From Diogma glabrata (lineage: Eukaryota > Arthropoda > Insecta > Diptera > Cylindrotomidae), in assembly GCA_963693315.1 (NCBI GenBank), contig OY856186.1, forward strand, positions 97,434,556-97,498,555: DNA of 64,000 bases, read 5' to 3'. Each line of letters begins with the position of its first letter. Position 1 is the stretch's first letter. The notes below the pieces were generated by a model. The model saw nothing but the letters and a program-made list of their open reading frames with translations, was not told the origin of the DNA and searched no databases. A program made the position numbers and the translations under genes. Of this stretch, positions 34,073 through 46,065 are shown piece by piece.

Positions 34073-34934
34073 AAAATATTATATTATTTAGTTTTGAACA
34101 AACCAAAAAATGTATCTGTAACAGTTTTCGACTTAAATTTTTTTCATTGAAACGAAAATTAATCAACTCACTACGTGACGTCATGAGCAGAAAAAAACAA
34201 AATAGAAATTTTAACAATCATACCTTATTATAGATTATTTTCTTTGCTATTTATTATTATTTTTTAATATAAGCAGAATGCCTTAAAATGTAGCTGGGTA
34301 GCTTCATTCTCTATTGATCATGAAGCAAAAGTTAAGAAGTTTTTAAATTTTTCATTGAGAAAAACATATATAAAAATAATTTTTTTTAACTATTATTATT
34401 TTTACAATTTTAATGTAAATTGTCCGCAAATAATTCAAAAATAAATTAACATCATCCTCAAAACAGAGACAAATTAACACTAACAAAATCATTTCATTCA
34501 ATCAATCGATTCACGTAACGGGTATTGTAGCATATTTTATTCTAGTTAAGAAATTAGAAAATAGATGGCTTTTAAAAAATTGCTTTCGACACTAGGTACG
34601 AAAGTAATTCGTATAGGTTTTTTTATCACCGTTGACGAAAAAGAAGTTTTCGATGCAATGAACAAACATCGAAAGTAGATATTTTATGTTGGGTAGTAGA
34701 AAAAATATTTATTTTACGTAAAATAATTTAGGTTGTGTTAAAATATATCAAGAATTTACGTAACGTCGTACCCATTCAAAAACTAAATCAAAACTAATAT
34801 TTTTATTTTAGACATAAGAAATATGAAATCTGAATTTGATTTTGTTTATGACAAAGTACAAACCGTCTTTAGTTATAAGTCTACTAGACGCGAAATTCAA
34901 AAAACAATAAACCTTCAAAGATGTGTTCTTTGAT
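34073..34934. other. AT-rich non-coding stretch
   Basis: No gene recognised in about 860 bp of AT-rich sequence. Confidence 0.4.
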
Positions 34935-35075
34935 GATTTTTTTTTTCTTTTTTTTAATAAAATGTGTTGTGTAGTAGGAATTACAATATGTGTCACAATA
35001 ACACATAAAAACCTTTTAAGACCAAGGTCCCACAACAACATGCGTTCAAAGGTGTTGATGGACGTAAAACTTTCT
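34935..35075 (-). mobile_element. LINE 3' end scrap, minus strand
   Basis: Reverse complement of the 3' end at 33240-33370: shared text includes CATGTTGTTGTGGGACC and TACTACACAACAC, followed by an A-rich tail (plus-strand T run at 34936-34956). About 140 bp, 5' truncated. Confidence 0.8.
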
Positions 35076-35261
35076 TTTTTTGTTTTTTTATATTTTTTGT
35101 TAAAGAATGGATAACTAAACAAAAACTCCTATCACTAATAAAATATGACATAGGCCAATATTTTATGATAGAATAGAGAAAATAAAAGTAAATTAAAAAG
35201 TAAATAGCAAATTTTTTAAAAAATTTGCTGAAACAAAACAAAAATGTAGTTGCCAATAATC

Positions 35262-35505
35262 CAGACGGTGGCATATTCCTTGATCCTGTGACGCACCGTC
35301 TTTCTTAAAGATTAACGCCCACACATAGTTATATGAAGGCTCGTTTCCCTAAGGAAGTAATAGCGTCTCATCATCAAGGATTATTTCACAGCTATTGCCA
35401 GTGGTATGTGATATCTCACGTTAACTCGTATGTCAATAGCAGGGACTGGAGTACGCGGGGTTGTCACACCCGTTGATCAAAAATAAAAAAAAAATAAAAA
35501 AACAA
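35262..35505 (+). mobile_element. Probable retroelement 3' end with A-rich tail
   Basis: A GC-richer block (GTGACGCACCGTC ... AGGGACTGGAGTACGCGGGG) followed by an A-rich tail from about 35481. Looks like a 3' UTR of a 5'-truncated LINE, but no protein could be read and no second copy is in the window. Confidence 0.4.
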
Positions 35506-35877
35506 TAAAAACTGATCCCTGATCCCATGCGGTAGTTTTAAGAACTTTATAGAGTAAATAGAATAATAATATAGGATTTTGTAGTGTAAATAGAATAAAA
35601 ATATAACATCATGAATAACTATATGTATGGATATGTAAAAAAATTCACGAAAAAAACAATAAGGCTTGTAATTAAAGACAGCTATGTTTATGACATAAAA
35701 TTGGATAATTTATTCATATTGAGTCATCTATTTTTTAAAAGCAGAAATATAAATACACATATACAATTTTAATTTGTAACAGTGTATGTTTTAAAATGTG
35801 AATTGTATGTAATTATAAATGAAAATGTTGAATAATTAATAATAATTTTTAAAAAATCAGTAGAAAAAGTACAGTCT

Positions 35878-35972
35878 TCTACTCGCCGAAAATCATATTT
35901 TGAATCTCGGCTATCGCCTCGGCTGGTAAACTGTCCTCTCGTTTCAAAATATGTATGTTGTTTTCGGCATCG
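35878..35972. repeat. Hairpin with CTCGGCTATCGCCTCGGC loop
   Basis: GCCGAAAATCATATTTTGAA pairs imperfectly with TTCAAAATATG...TTTTCGGC around a GC-rich loop. Third member of the hairpin class noted at 5722 and 21353. Confidence 0.6.
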
Positions 35973-36022
35973 TTGAAGAATATGCTATTTTTTTTCTCAA
36001 ATAAATTTTCATACAAAGGGTG

Positions 36023-36462
36023 TGTTTTTTTTCTATATCGGAGAGATCGGAGTGATAAAATAAAATCTGTATCAGATATATCGTATAATTTTTTCCTCCG
36101 ATAATTAACTGTCAGATATAAAATATATTCTATGAGTTTTTTCCGCCAAAAAACATTAGAAAAAACTTTATTAAATAAATTTAAATTTTAATAAAAAATT
36201 TATTTAAATTTGTTTTTAATCGAAACTTTACCCACAATTTTTTAAATTTATACTTTAAACGATGATTTCCAGTCGGTAAAAAAAAAATATCTGTAATATC
36301 TGTAAAAGTTTTCAGAGAGAAAATATATGATCTGAGATATATCCGAGAATGAAAAAAAACACGGAACAAATATATCAGATATATCCGAGAATGCAAAAAA
36401 ACACAGATAATTTTTTTGACGTTTAAAATATCTCTCCGATCTTCTCCGATATAGAAAAAAAA
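36023..36462. mobile_element. MITE-like element with TATCGGAGA ends
   Basis: TTTTTCTATATCGGAGAGAT at the left and the complement of TTCTATATCGGAGAAGATCG at the right, about 440 bp apart. Interior AT-rich, with repeated ATATATCAGATATATC-like text. No coding potential. Confidence 0.7.
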
Positions 36463-36859
36463 GTCCAAGCGGCACGTATATCCGCTAGAAATAGGTAGAT
36501 TTCGAGATCAGACAGTTTTGTGTGCCAGTAGAATCTGATGTATCAGATTAGTTTAAACAAAACAAACTAATTTCAAACAGATATCGAACAAATTTAAAAA
36601 GAAAATTAGCTACCTACAAGCAAAATTATATGTATCCAATTTTGCAACAAACAAATATCAAATCTACCACAGAACATGTGTGTGATAATTTATGACACAA
36701 ACCTACTCTATATCATATGTCGTGCAATTACTGCAAAATATCAAAATAGTTTATTTCTAAGAAAAAAAAATTAATTTCTTCTATTCAAATCTTTTATTTT
36801 TTGACTGTTATAAGGTTGACATTGACTGTTATAAGGTTTTTGGAAATTGTAATTGGGGA
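36463..36859. other. Dispersed repeat flank
   Basis: No gene. 36480-36560 (CCGCTAGAAATAGGTAGATT, ATGTATCAGATTAGTTTA) matches 43307-43390 and its mirror at 53400-53490, so it is part of a dispersed repeat also carried in the palindrome arms. Confidence 0.6.
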
Positions 36860-37830
36860 TTGTTGCAAACTTTTTTGTTGAAGCCAACAAGTCAAAAACC
36901 TCTAACTGCAGAGGTTTATATTTATAAGAAACGGATTAAAATGTTTCCACAGATTCTAAATTTATGAAGATTTTAAAAATATTAGTATCCAAACGGCCGT
37001 TATAACGGATTAAAAAAACCACTTTTTTTTCTAGTATAAAGCCTATAGTTCCTTAACCATGTGTCAGATTTTTTGATTTACGAACTCGTCCAAGATATTA
37101 TTAAAACACACATTTTTAAGGAAAGTTTTTTGATCTGGCTCCACAAATGCAACCGTGAGAGCGCCGGTTGATTCAAACGCATTTTGTGTTTTACAAGCTT
37201 TTTTGTTGGAGCCGTTCACTCAGAAACCTCCAACTGCAGAGGTCTTTTTTTTGAAAGAAACTGATTAAAAAGGTTTCAAAGATTCTAAATTTATGAAGTT
37301 TTTAAAAGTATTAGAATCCAAACGGCCGTTATAACGGATCTAAAAAACAGTTTTTTTTCTAGTATAAAGCCTCTAGTTTCTTAACCATGTGTTGGATTGG
37401 GCTGATTTACGAACTTGTCCAACATATTAACAAAACGCACATTTTTAGAAAAGGGTTTTTGATCTGGCCTTATAAATGCGACCGTGAGAGTGCCGGTTGT
37501 TTCAAAAAAAAATTTTTTTTTGCAAACTTTTTTGTTGGAGCCGCTCATTCAGGAACCTTTAACTGCAGAGGTCTAGATTTAAAACAAATTGATAAAAAAG
37601 ATTCCAAAGATTCTAAATTTGTTAAATTTTTTGAAATATTAGTATCCAAACGGCCGTTATAACGGTTTTAAAAAATCAATTTTTTTCAGAAAAAAGCCTC
37701 TAGTTTCTTAACCACGTGTCGGATTTTGCTGATTCACGAACTTGTCCAAGATATTATTAAAACACACAAGTACAGAAAATTTTTTTGATCTACCTCAACA
37801 AATGCGACCGTGAGAGTGCCGGTCGTTTTC
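36860..37830. repeat. Satellite-like tandem array, ~328 bp period, 3 units
   Basis: Three units repeat CAAACTTTTTTGTTGGAGCC, AACTGCAGAGGT, the perfect 12 bp palindrome CCGTTATAACGG (36997-37008, 37326-37337, 37654-37665; spacing 329 and 328) and ACCGTGAGAGTGCCGGT. Units are clearly diverged from each other. No coding frame spans the array. Confidence 0.88.
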
Positions 37831-39450
37831 GTTATATCTCATATCGTTTATATACATATATATATATAAATTTTTTTTTTTTTGTTTTTTTGTCTCCGCT
37901 TATCATATATAGTCGTTTGGCACAAAAATTTTTCCGAAATTCCGAGATGAAGCCCATTGCAATAGGTAGATTTTTATATGAAATCTACCTAACACACTCA
38001 AACTTGGATCTCATGAGTAAAAATATTTTCATTGTGCTTGGACTGTAAATTGAAAACGCTATAAATTTTAAACGTTTTTAGCACAAAATTATTTTGAAAT
38101 GTCTTAATAGTAAGGAAAATGTGTTTGTTTTATTATCAGTTAGTACTTTAAATTTAAGATGGCGTGAATAGAGGGCTTGAAGAATATCAGAGATTTTGTC
38201 GAAAGTCAAATAATTTTGTTTACCATAGTTGAAAATAACAAAAATATATTGAAATTTAATTTATAAATTTCAACTTAAATATAAATATTAAAGAGGATAT
38301 GACTTTAACTTAGGCGCCAAGAATTTTTTTTATTTGATAGAGAATCACTCACTGAAGCGAATAAAACAAAAACGAGTTGTATCGGAGCCCCGGTGTCCAA
38401 GATACGCGATGTAAAAGATAAACGATGAAAACTGTCCCTTTTACTAAATTTTCTTAATTTACGATAAAAATAATAAAAAAAAATTCACTTGCGCCTAAGT
38501 ACGAGTCATCTTGCCTTTTTAAAGAAAATAAAAATGGAAACCTTACATTTTTTTTAAAAACCATTATTCGTATTAAAACATTATTTTTTTAAAAACAGTT
38601 CGCATAATTTAGCTCAGGTGTATAGCACGCCTTACAAACAATTTTTCAGTTGTTTCAATTACTTCTGTCAAATCGAAAACGCGACTTTAATTGTAAAAAA
38701 TATAACACAAAACAACAAAAACACAAATAAAAAAATGGCACTATATAAAAACTATTTAATATTTTTAATCGAAAGTTCAATAAAGATGAAAGAATTCATT
38801 TTACGAACCAACATATGAAAAAAAAAAATATGCATATGTATGTACTTACTATATTTTTCTAAAATAAGGTTTCTTTTCTGATAACTATTGTTTTTATAAT
38901 CGAATCACAATTTTTATCGATACAATAACTGAATTTGTTTTACATTGGATTTAACAAAATAATGAATGTTTGATAAAAAAAAATTTTTTAGGTTAGAATT
39001 TTACGTTTCAACAACATATGTTTTTGTTTTATGCTTGTTCGGTTTATCTTCGGCTAAAAATGTCCAAGATACACCACTTTTGTTTATTATAGTGTATTCT
39101 TTTCGACTGTACTGAACGAGTTCCAACACCGAATTATCGAAATTTGTATTCTTTTGAGTTGTGCCAATACAGAATTATGATTTCGATTGTATTCTTTTGG
39201 AAACAGAATTGTTATTTTGCCCACACCGAGTACAAAAAAATAGCATCGTAGAAATTGGTGGTGTGGAAGTTGTACTGAAATTTTTTTTGTGATTTTTGTT
39301 TGTTTATCGTATTTGGGGTCTGTTTTTTAATAGAACCGGTGTGGAGTAGTGTAAATTCAGTCTGTGAACTGCGTTTTTAAATAAAACCTGTGTAAACATA
39401 TTACGAATTGATGCTTTCTAATTTCCATTCCTTTCAACTCTTTGCTGGAC
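37831..39450. other. AT-rich non-coding stretch
   Basis: No gene recognised. A TA-microsatellite patch lies at 37850-37867. The part from 39070 to 39390 has GAATTGT/CAATACAGAATT-like short repeats. Confidence 0.4.
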
Positions 39451-39606
39451 CTATAATTTTTCTTCCAACTCGGCCCACTTTTGTTCTAGGTAATTAGTAT
39501 TTTCCGGTGTGTTTATTCCTGCTTTAAACTGTGAATTTTCTTCAAGAAGGCTTAAATAGGTTTCCATTTGCTCAACACTTGTACGTTGGTTTCGTTTGTT
39601 CTCGAT
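39451..39606 (-). pseudogene. Myb/SANT-like DNA-binding domain scrap
   Basis: The minus strand reads NKRNQRTSVEQMETYLSLLE then LEQKWAELEEKL and a stop. RTS-x-EQ-x-x-x-L-x-x-LE-x-x with a later KW-x-x-L is the start of the Myb/SANT-like domain found in Harbinger-associated and zeste-like insect proteins. After the stop a shifted frame gives GPAKS and KEWK, where the domain normally continues (GP-K-W-x-x-WK), so a frameshift broke it. About 50 codons survive; no flanking exons recognised. Confidence 0.5.
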
Positions 39607-40188
39607 TTTATAAATGGCATAAACAAACTGACAAACTGACTCTACAAAAAAATTTGGAGAGTTTTGAAGAGATTTTTTAAGAGATACGAACTCAGAATCG
39701 CAATTTAAAAAAATCTCTTTAAAAAAATATCTTATGTAAGAGACGTATCTCAAGATCTCTTAGCTCAGAATCGGACTGTTAATTGCGATTCTGTGAACGT
39801 TGTCATAAAAAACCTCATAATAATTTTTCAAATATTTTGGAGATCTTTCAAACGGCTATTTTTATAAACAAAATTATTATAAAATTTCATATTTTCTTTT
39901 TAAATAATATAAATACAAATTAAAATACCATATAAATTATTATTAAGAGTTATGGCAATATTATATTATATAATATATATAATAGTCTTTTGCAGGGTTG
40001 CTAAATACACGTATAAAACGTTTTATACGTTACACGTATAAAACGTAACGTATAAAACGTATATAACGTATAAAACGTATAATATGATTTTGTTTTTGAA
40101 ATTCATTCAAAAAAATTGAAAATACTTCTTCAGATATTAATTATATTTTTAATTTTTATACTTAGTAACAGTAACATGCTTAGTAACA

Positions 40189-40412
40189 CTGCGTTCCAAT
40201 TGATGCTAAATTGTACTAAACGTGCTAAATCAATTTAGTCAACTATTTTATTTGACTAAATCAACATTTTGTTTCTAAATAATTGTGAAGCAATTCAAAA
40301 AACAATATCTGACATCTGGATTACATTAATTTAAATTAAAATTCGATAATTTTGTAAAATTAAATTTGGATTTAGCAGTTTAGTACAATTCAGCAGCTAA
40401 TTGGAACCCAGT
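40189..40412. mobile_element. Small MITE inside hAT3
   Basis: ACTGCGTTCCAATTGATGCT, AAATTGTACTAAAC at the left is answered by the complement (GTTTAGTACAATT, GCTAATTGGAACCCAGT) at the right, about 225 bp. TIRs are imperfect. Confidence 0.6.
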
Positions 40413-40459
40413 CTTAAAATATAATTAGGTAGTTATAAATTATTTATATATTTTATATA

Positions 40460-40645
40460 AATATATAACATATATAATATATAACAAAATATATAATATG
40501 TTATATAATATATAACATATTTTGTTATTTAATATATAACAAAAACTATATAATAACAAAACAATATATAACATATATAATATATAACAAAATATATAAT
40601 ATGTTATATAATATATAACATGTTTTGTTATATAATATATAACAA
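40460..40645. repeat. Duplicated AT-rich inverted repeat
   Basis: ATATATAACATATATAATAT and ATATGTTATATAATATATAA blocks occur twice (about 40462-40535 and 40563-40645), each itself an inverted repeat. Confidence 0.7.
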
Positions 40646-42774
40646 AAACTTTTTAAATTCTAGATTGAATGTATATTTACTTTATACGATACGAAAGACT
40701 ATGTACATTAAACTGGTTAATAATTTTTAATTCGCTAGATTTGAAGATTGAAAATTTTGAATTATATATTAGAGATTTTTTTGAGCACTTAAAGTTTAAA
40801 CTCAAGCAATTAAGTTATTTTTGAAATTTTCAACACGTATACTATATGATTTTCTTTCATTTTGATTCCAACATTTACTTAATGGGAAACATTTTGGATT
40901 AGAAACATTTGACCCATGAAATTAATTATTTGGTATCATGAAATGTTATTGAATATATAAAATATGGTTCAATCCAGCTTCAGCTCCTCCCATCTAATAA
41001 GAACAGCTGGGAAATATTATGTTGTTGCAGAATAAATGTCGTTTTTTTCATAGCAGTTAGGCAGTTAGGGAAATTATTAGGGATTATTAGAGAGATGTTT
41101 TTAAGAAATTTTGTTGTGTGAATCCGGGTTGCACCACTTCTAATTAATAGGCGCTGTTTGAAAATATCAGGTTCTTGCAGATGAAATCTTCTTTTTATAC
41201 AAAAGTTGTAATAGTTAAAATATGTATTTACGTTAAACGAAAAAGTTTAGTGAGAACTTTATTGAGTAAATTCAATTTTGGTCATTGATGAATAATAGGT
41301 ATGGTTGGATATGTCAAATTAATGTAGACTAAATTGGTTTTGAAAACAAATAATTATCTTTTGAAAAGAAGCATTTACGTTAAATGTGGAAGTTTTCTGA
41401 TCTAATAGGAATAGTTGGGTAAGAAATTATCATGACGACGCTATATTTTCTAAAGCAACTGTTCCTATTAATTCAGAAATCTAGGCTTTATAAATATTAA
41501 ATATCACGAGTACGATGAATAATACGCCCGCGATAATATTATATAAATGTATTTTTATTTATAAGGGATTTTACTTTAATACGGTATAAAACGTAAATAA
41601 TTGTGTGTTTTATACGTACGTATAATACGTGTTTTATACGTTACCGTATTATGCGTTGCAACCCTGGTTTTTTGTAAAAATCAAGTTTATGTTTTGGAAA
41701 ATTTTTTAAGATATAAATAATTTTTGATTGTGAAAATATTCAACCGCCATTTTATTGAACGAATATCAATCTTAAAATATATTTTATGTTATAATAATTT
41801 ATATACAATCAATATAAAATTATACCAATATGTATTTATTATTATTATTTATTTTACAATAAAGTTGTGAAAAATAATGATTGTTTTTCCTTAAAGTTTA
41901 TATAAAATTTGCACAAATAAAACACCACGAGACGCCAAACTTTGATATTGCAAATATGAAATCTTCAATCGCCATTTTATTTAAAATCATTATTAGTATA
42001 ATATATTTTGTTTTATAATTTTGATACAAACTAAAATAAAATAGAAATGTTAGTGAATTTGATACTTTTAAAGAAGATACGGTATATTTAAAAGAGTAAT
42101 TTTTGAATGAAAAAATTAATTAAATGGTTTAATTATATGATAAAAATGTCCATCGACTGTTATTATATCATCTTAGATACATAACTCGGCCGTTGTGCTT
42201 AGCACGGCAGTACAATAGACAACAGAAAAAAATTCTAAAAAATTCTAATAGAAATAATTATTATAAATTTTATGACAATTACATAAATAATTCATGATTA
42301 ACATTTTATCCTTTATTAACATAATTTTTCATACAAGAATTCAAATAATTCAAATATGAAACGTTATACATATTATGATGCTTAAGATCATGGTATAACG
42401 AATACCATTTCATTTTACCATGCTTAAGATGATGTTTGATGGTCTTAAGCAAGAGGTTATTTTTTGACATCTCACAGTTGTGACTACATACAGAATCGCA
42501 TTTAAGAGGTTTTAGTCTTAGCTAAGAGAAAAGTCTTTGCTATGACTATTTTTACATCTGTGAGGGTATGTCAGAATCAGCCTGATAGTTAAATAATTTT
42601 TGAACGATGATCATTAAGTAAAATATATACACAAATACTAATACAATATGTCAAAATCGTATGTCAGAATAATTCTTTCATAAAATGTATCAATTTAATT
42701 AAATTATAGCAATATATTTATAGTGTAGGAATATATTGGTTCAATGTAATACGTACATTAATTTTTTAATGTAA

Positions 42775-43000
42775 TATTTCATTGGCGGAGTAAATACTTT
42801 GCATTGCATTAACGTAATATTCAGCGTTATAATATATTGACCCAGTAAATACTATACATTGTATTATTGTAATATTAAATTAAACTAGTAAATGCATTAC
42901 ATTGCATAAACGTATAATTAAATTATCGTAATAAATATTCCACATTGTTTTAATGTAATATTTCACCATCGCAAACAATACTTTACATTAGAGATGCATA
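42775..43000. repeat. Degenerate ~45-58 bp tandem repeat
   Basis: The core GTAAATACTTTGCATTGCAT-TAACGTAATATT recurs with changes at about 42790, 42845, 42887 and 42930, ending near 42990. Mirrored at 53800-54020. Confidence 0.6.
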
Positions 43001-43154
43001 AGCTTACAAATAATGCGTACATTATACAAATGTTATTTTACATTCAGCCAATAAAACATTTTATTGACCGGAATTAATAACAAAATACATTGAAACAAAG
43101 CCCTTTTTTATTGTATCTATGTTCCTTTTTCGTTCAGTGCATGTACATCCAAAT

Positions 43155-43310
43155 GACACACGAATTCGTATTCAGCGGTAGCGGAAATTTTGTTACGTAT
43201 GCAATATGGATTCGCATTCAAATTATACGAATTCGTATTCAAAAATACCAATGACACGAATTCGTATATTTTTTGTTCGAATTCGTATATTTTTTGTTCG
43301 AATATCTGCT
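43155..43310. repeat. Cluster of ATACGAATTCGTAT palindromes
   Basis: ACGAATTCGTAT occurs at about 43160, 43225, 43257 and 43280, with ATTCGTATATTTTTTGTTCG in direct repeat at 43261-43305. Mirrored at 53510-53640. Confidence 0.75.
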
Positions 43311-44074
43311 AGAAATAAGTAGATTTCTTGGTCAGGCGGTGTGTTTTTGTGTACAATTAGAATCGGATGTATCAGATTAGTTTAATTAAAAAAACTGAAT
43401 AAAACCAGTGGTGGTATCATGAAAACCGATAACAATATGTTTTTGACAAAAATCATCCGCTTGTACTAAAATCTAATATTTCAACCAAAACCCCGATTTT
43501 GTAAACCTGCTTGTTTTTTTAACACAGAAAAAATCGTGAACCTTTAGCGCCACTTTTGCATATCATCCATCGCAGGTTAAAATAAAAACTAATCTATATT
43601 CTAACAATATCTGCATTTCATGAAACCGTGTGATCTGGATCCGTTTAAATTTTACATGCAAATTGAGATCCAACTTTTTTTTGGGGTCACAAATCATGAT
43701 CTAAAAATTATTTCATGTTTGAAAATGTAGGTGAAAAAATATTTTGTATTTCGTAATTACATAAACATTTACAAATATATGTTTATGTAAATTTTTTGTT
43801 TTCTTAGATTTCGCTAGAGATGTAGACTAATTTTTGATTTATAGAAGCGTTGACATTTTTTGGTAGTTTCTAGGTCGGCTAGCCCTGATAAGAATGATAA
43901 ACTTTTTTAAAGTTTAAAATTTTCTCATTGGTTCGAAACTAGATCGGTCGAAAATTGTATGGATTGCAAAAAATTCCATAATTTGCACCATAATTTTTTA
44001 GATTCAGTTCTTATAACACTTTTTTCAAAAAAAAAGTCATGGAAAGTAAAAAAAAGTGATGGAATTTCTACATA

Positions 44075-44609
44075 TTCGATTTTCTCACAAACCATAAGCG
44101 CCGATTGTATGAACGCGAATAAAAGATATATCCACGAATATAACGTCGGTTGTATTGTATGAATCACGATAGAACAAAAAATGTATTCGAGGATTTTGTT
44201 CTATCCTCAGTTGTATTCTCTGTTTTTCTTGTAAAGAAACAGTGGATAGAATAATTTGTTTTTTTTTTTACATACACATAGCAGGATAGTTTTGTTTTGA
44301 ATTTGTGATTATTTTTGAATTTATATTTGTGCGTTTCTAAAATTTGTTTTTTGATATAATAATATTGATAATCATTTAATATGATTAATTTAAGTTATCA
44401 AATAATTTTTTTTTATTTATAATTAAATTTATTTAATAGAAAAGTAAAAGAAAAAGTATTGCCACATATAAAAATGCAATAAAATCAAAAATTCGTGGAA
44501 TGTTCTAGATAAAAAATTCAAGAAAAGCAATCAAAAAGGTTATAAAAAATTGTGTAATTAGTAAGAAATTAGATGGTAGGGCGAAAATGTTTCCACGTCC
44601 TCCTTTACC
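44075..44609. repeat. Dispersed repeat D1, palindrome copy
   Basis: Matches 10100-10640 and holds the uninterrupted CTACATATTCG site that shows where Tigger entered the other copy. It ends at CCTTTACC where the LTR-like core begins; the mirror copy is 45810-46065 plus 52445-52720. Confidence 0.85.
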
Positions 44610-45809
44610 TGTTGTGGGTAGTCGTCGTTCACAAAACACAAAAGAACCATAGTTTCACAAAATGAATAATAAAATATTTATTATATAAAAACTTTCTTTT
44701 GTTTATTTTATTTTCAAAAGTTTAATTGTTACAAAATTAAATAAATATTTATTTTTAGATGTTTATTATTTGATCATCAGATCAATTCTGAATGTTTTTC
44801 AATTGAAATTCTCCTTAAATATCTAATTAGTACATTAATAACTTATGTACTAAAAATGTATTTAAATATATTTATAACTTCAGGTTAATTAGAAAGATAA
44901 ATGTTTATTTATATATTCCGTTGCATAGCATAATGTTGTGCTACACAACACCCCTCCACACATAAGATTAATATAAATAGATTTTATATAATAGAAATAG
45001 TAAAATTATATATATAACTAGAAATATTAAAGTTTAATTTCATTTTATAAAAATTATTTCAAATTTATTTTAATCAATATTGTTTTAAATGAATTTTGTT
45101 TTTAACTAAATTATAAAACTAGAATAAACATCTAATAATTCAAAATAGTAATATATTCATTATATGAATTTTAACTAAATTATAAGACAATTATAATTTT
45201 TTTTTATTTTGAAAAAAAAAAATTATAATTGTCTTATAATTTAGTTAAAATTCATATAATGAATATATTACTATTTTGAATTATTAGATGTTTATTCTAG
45301 TTTTATAATTTAGTTAAAAACAAAATTCATTTAAAACAATATTGATTAAAATAAATTTGAAATAATTTTTATAAAATGAAATTAAGCTTTAATATTTCTA
45401 GTTATATATATAATTTTACTATTTCTATTATATAAAATCTATTTATATTAATCTTATGGGTGGAGGGGTGTTGTGTAGCACAACATTATGCTATGCAACG
45501 GAATATATAAATAAACATTTATCTTTCTAATTAACCTGAAGTTATAAATATATTTAAATACATTTTTAGTACATAAGTTATTAATGTACTAATTAGATAT
45601 TTAAGGAGAATTTCAATTGAAAAACATTCAGAATTGATCTGATGATCAAATAATAAACATCTAAAAATAAATATTTATTTAATTTTGTAACAATTAAACT
45701 TTTGAAAATAAAATAAACAAAAGAAAGTTTTTATATAATAAATATTTTATTATTCATTTTGTGAAACTATGGTTCTTTTGTGTTTTGTGAACGACGGCTA
45801 CCCACAACA
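44610..45809. repeat. LTR-like palindromic core (axis of the palindrome)
   Basis: Begins TGTTGTGGGTAGTCGTCGTT and ends with its near complement, ACGACGGCTACCCACAACA. It is two inverted ~600 bp copies meeting at an A/T-run loop (45199-45220). The inner 80 bp (45133-45213) is the same as 60056-60140, directly downstream of gypsy-2 pol, so the core most likely consists of two inverted gypsy-2 LTR or 3' ends (TG...CA termini). Confidence 0.75.
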
Positions 45810-46065
45810 GGTAAAGGAGGACGTGGAAACATTTTCGCCCTACCATCTAATTTCTTACTAATTACACAATTTTTTATAACCTTTTTGATTGCTTTTCTTG
45901 AATTTTTTATCTAGAACATTCCACGAATTTTTGATTTTATTGCATTTTTATATGTGGCAATACTTTTTCTTTTACTTTTCTATTAAATAATTTTAATTAT
46001 AAATAAAAAAAAATTATTTGATAACTTAAATTAATCATATTAAATGATTATCAATATTATTATAT

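Larger units (their letters stand above)
39993..41666. mobile_element. hAT-like element (hAT3)
   Basis: TIRs CAGGGTTGCTAAATACACGT and, reverse-complemented, CAGGGTTGCAACGCATAATA, with near 8 bp target duplications GTCTTTTG (39985-39992) and GTTTTTTG (41667-41674). The termini are full of ACGTATAAAACGT repeats. Within it are a nested MITE (40189-40412) and an AT-rich repeated block (40460-40645). No transposase frame was recognised. The palindrome's left boundary (41022) cuts through this element, and its partial mirror copy is 59411-60055. Confidence 0.75.
41667..44060. other. Left palindrome arm, non-coding
   Basis: No gene recognised; the same sequence is mirrored at 52460-59410. Contains AT-rich tracts, a degenerate tandem block (42720-43000), ATACGAATTCGTAT palindromes (43155-43305) and a dispersed-repeat piece (43307-43560). 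Confidence 0.6.

Noticed and set aside
34808..35274. Overlapping minus-strand frames near 35 kb
   Set aside because: They cross a LINE 3' scrap and poly(T) runs; no protein similarity.
36181..36475. Two overlapping minus frames in 36.2-36.5 kb
   Set aside because: They arise from the TIR of a MITE with TATCGGAGA ends.
43925..44167. 80-codon frame repeated at 52630-52872
   Set aside because: It is duplicated only because it lies in the palindrome arms; no domain and poor composition.
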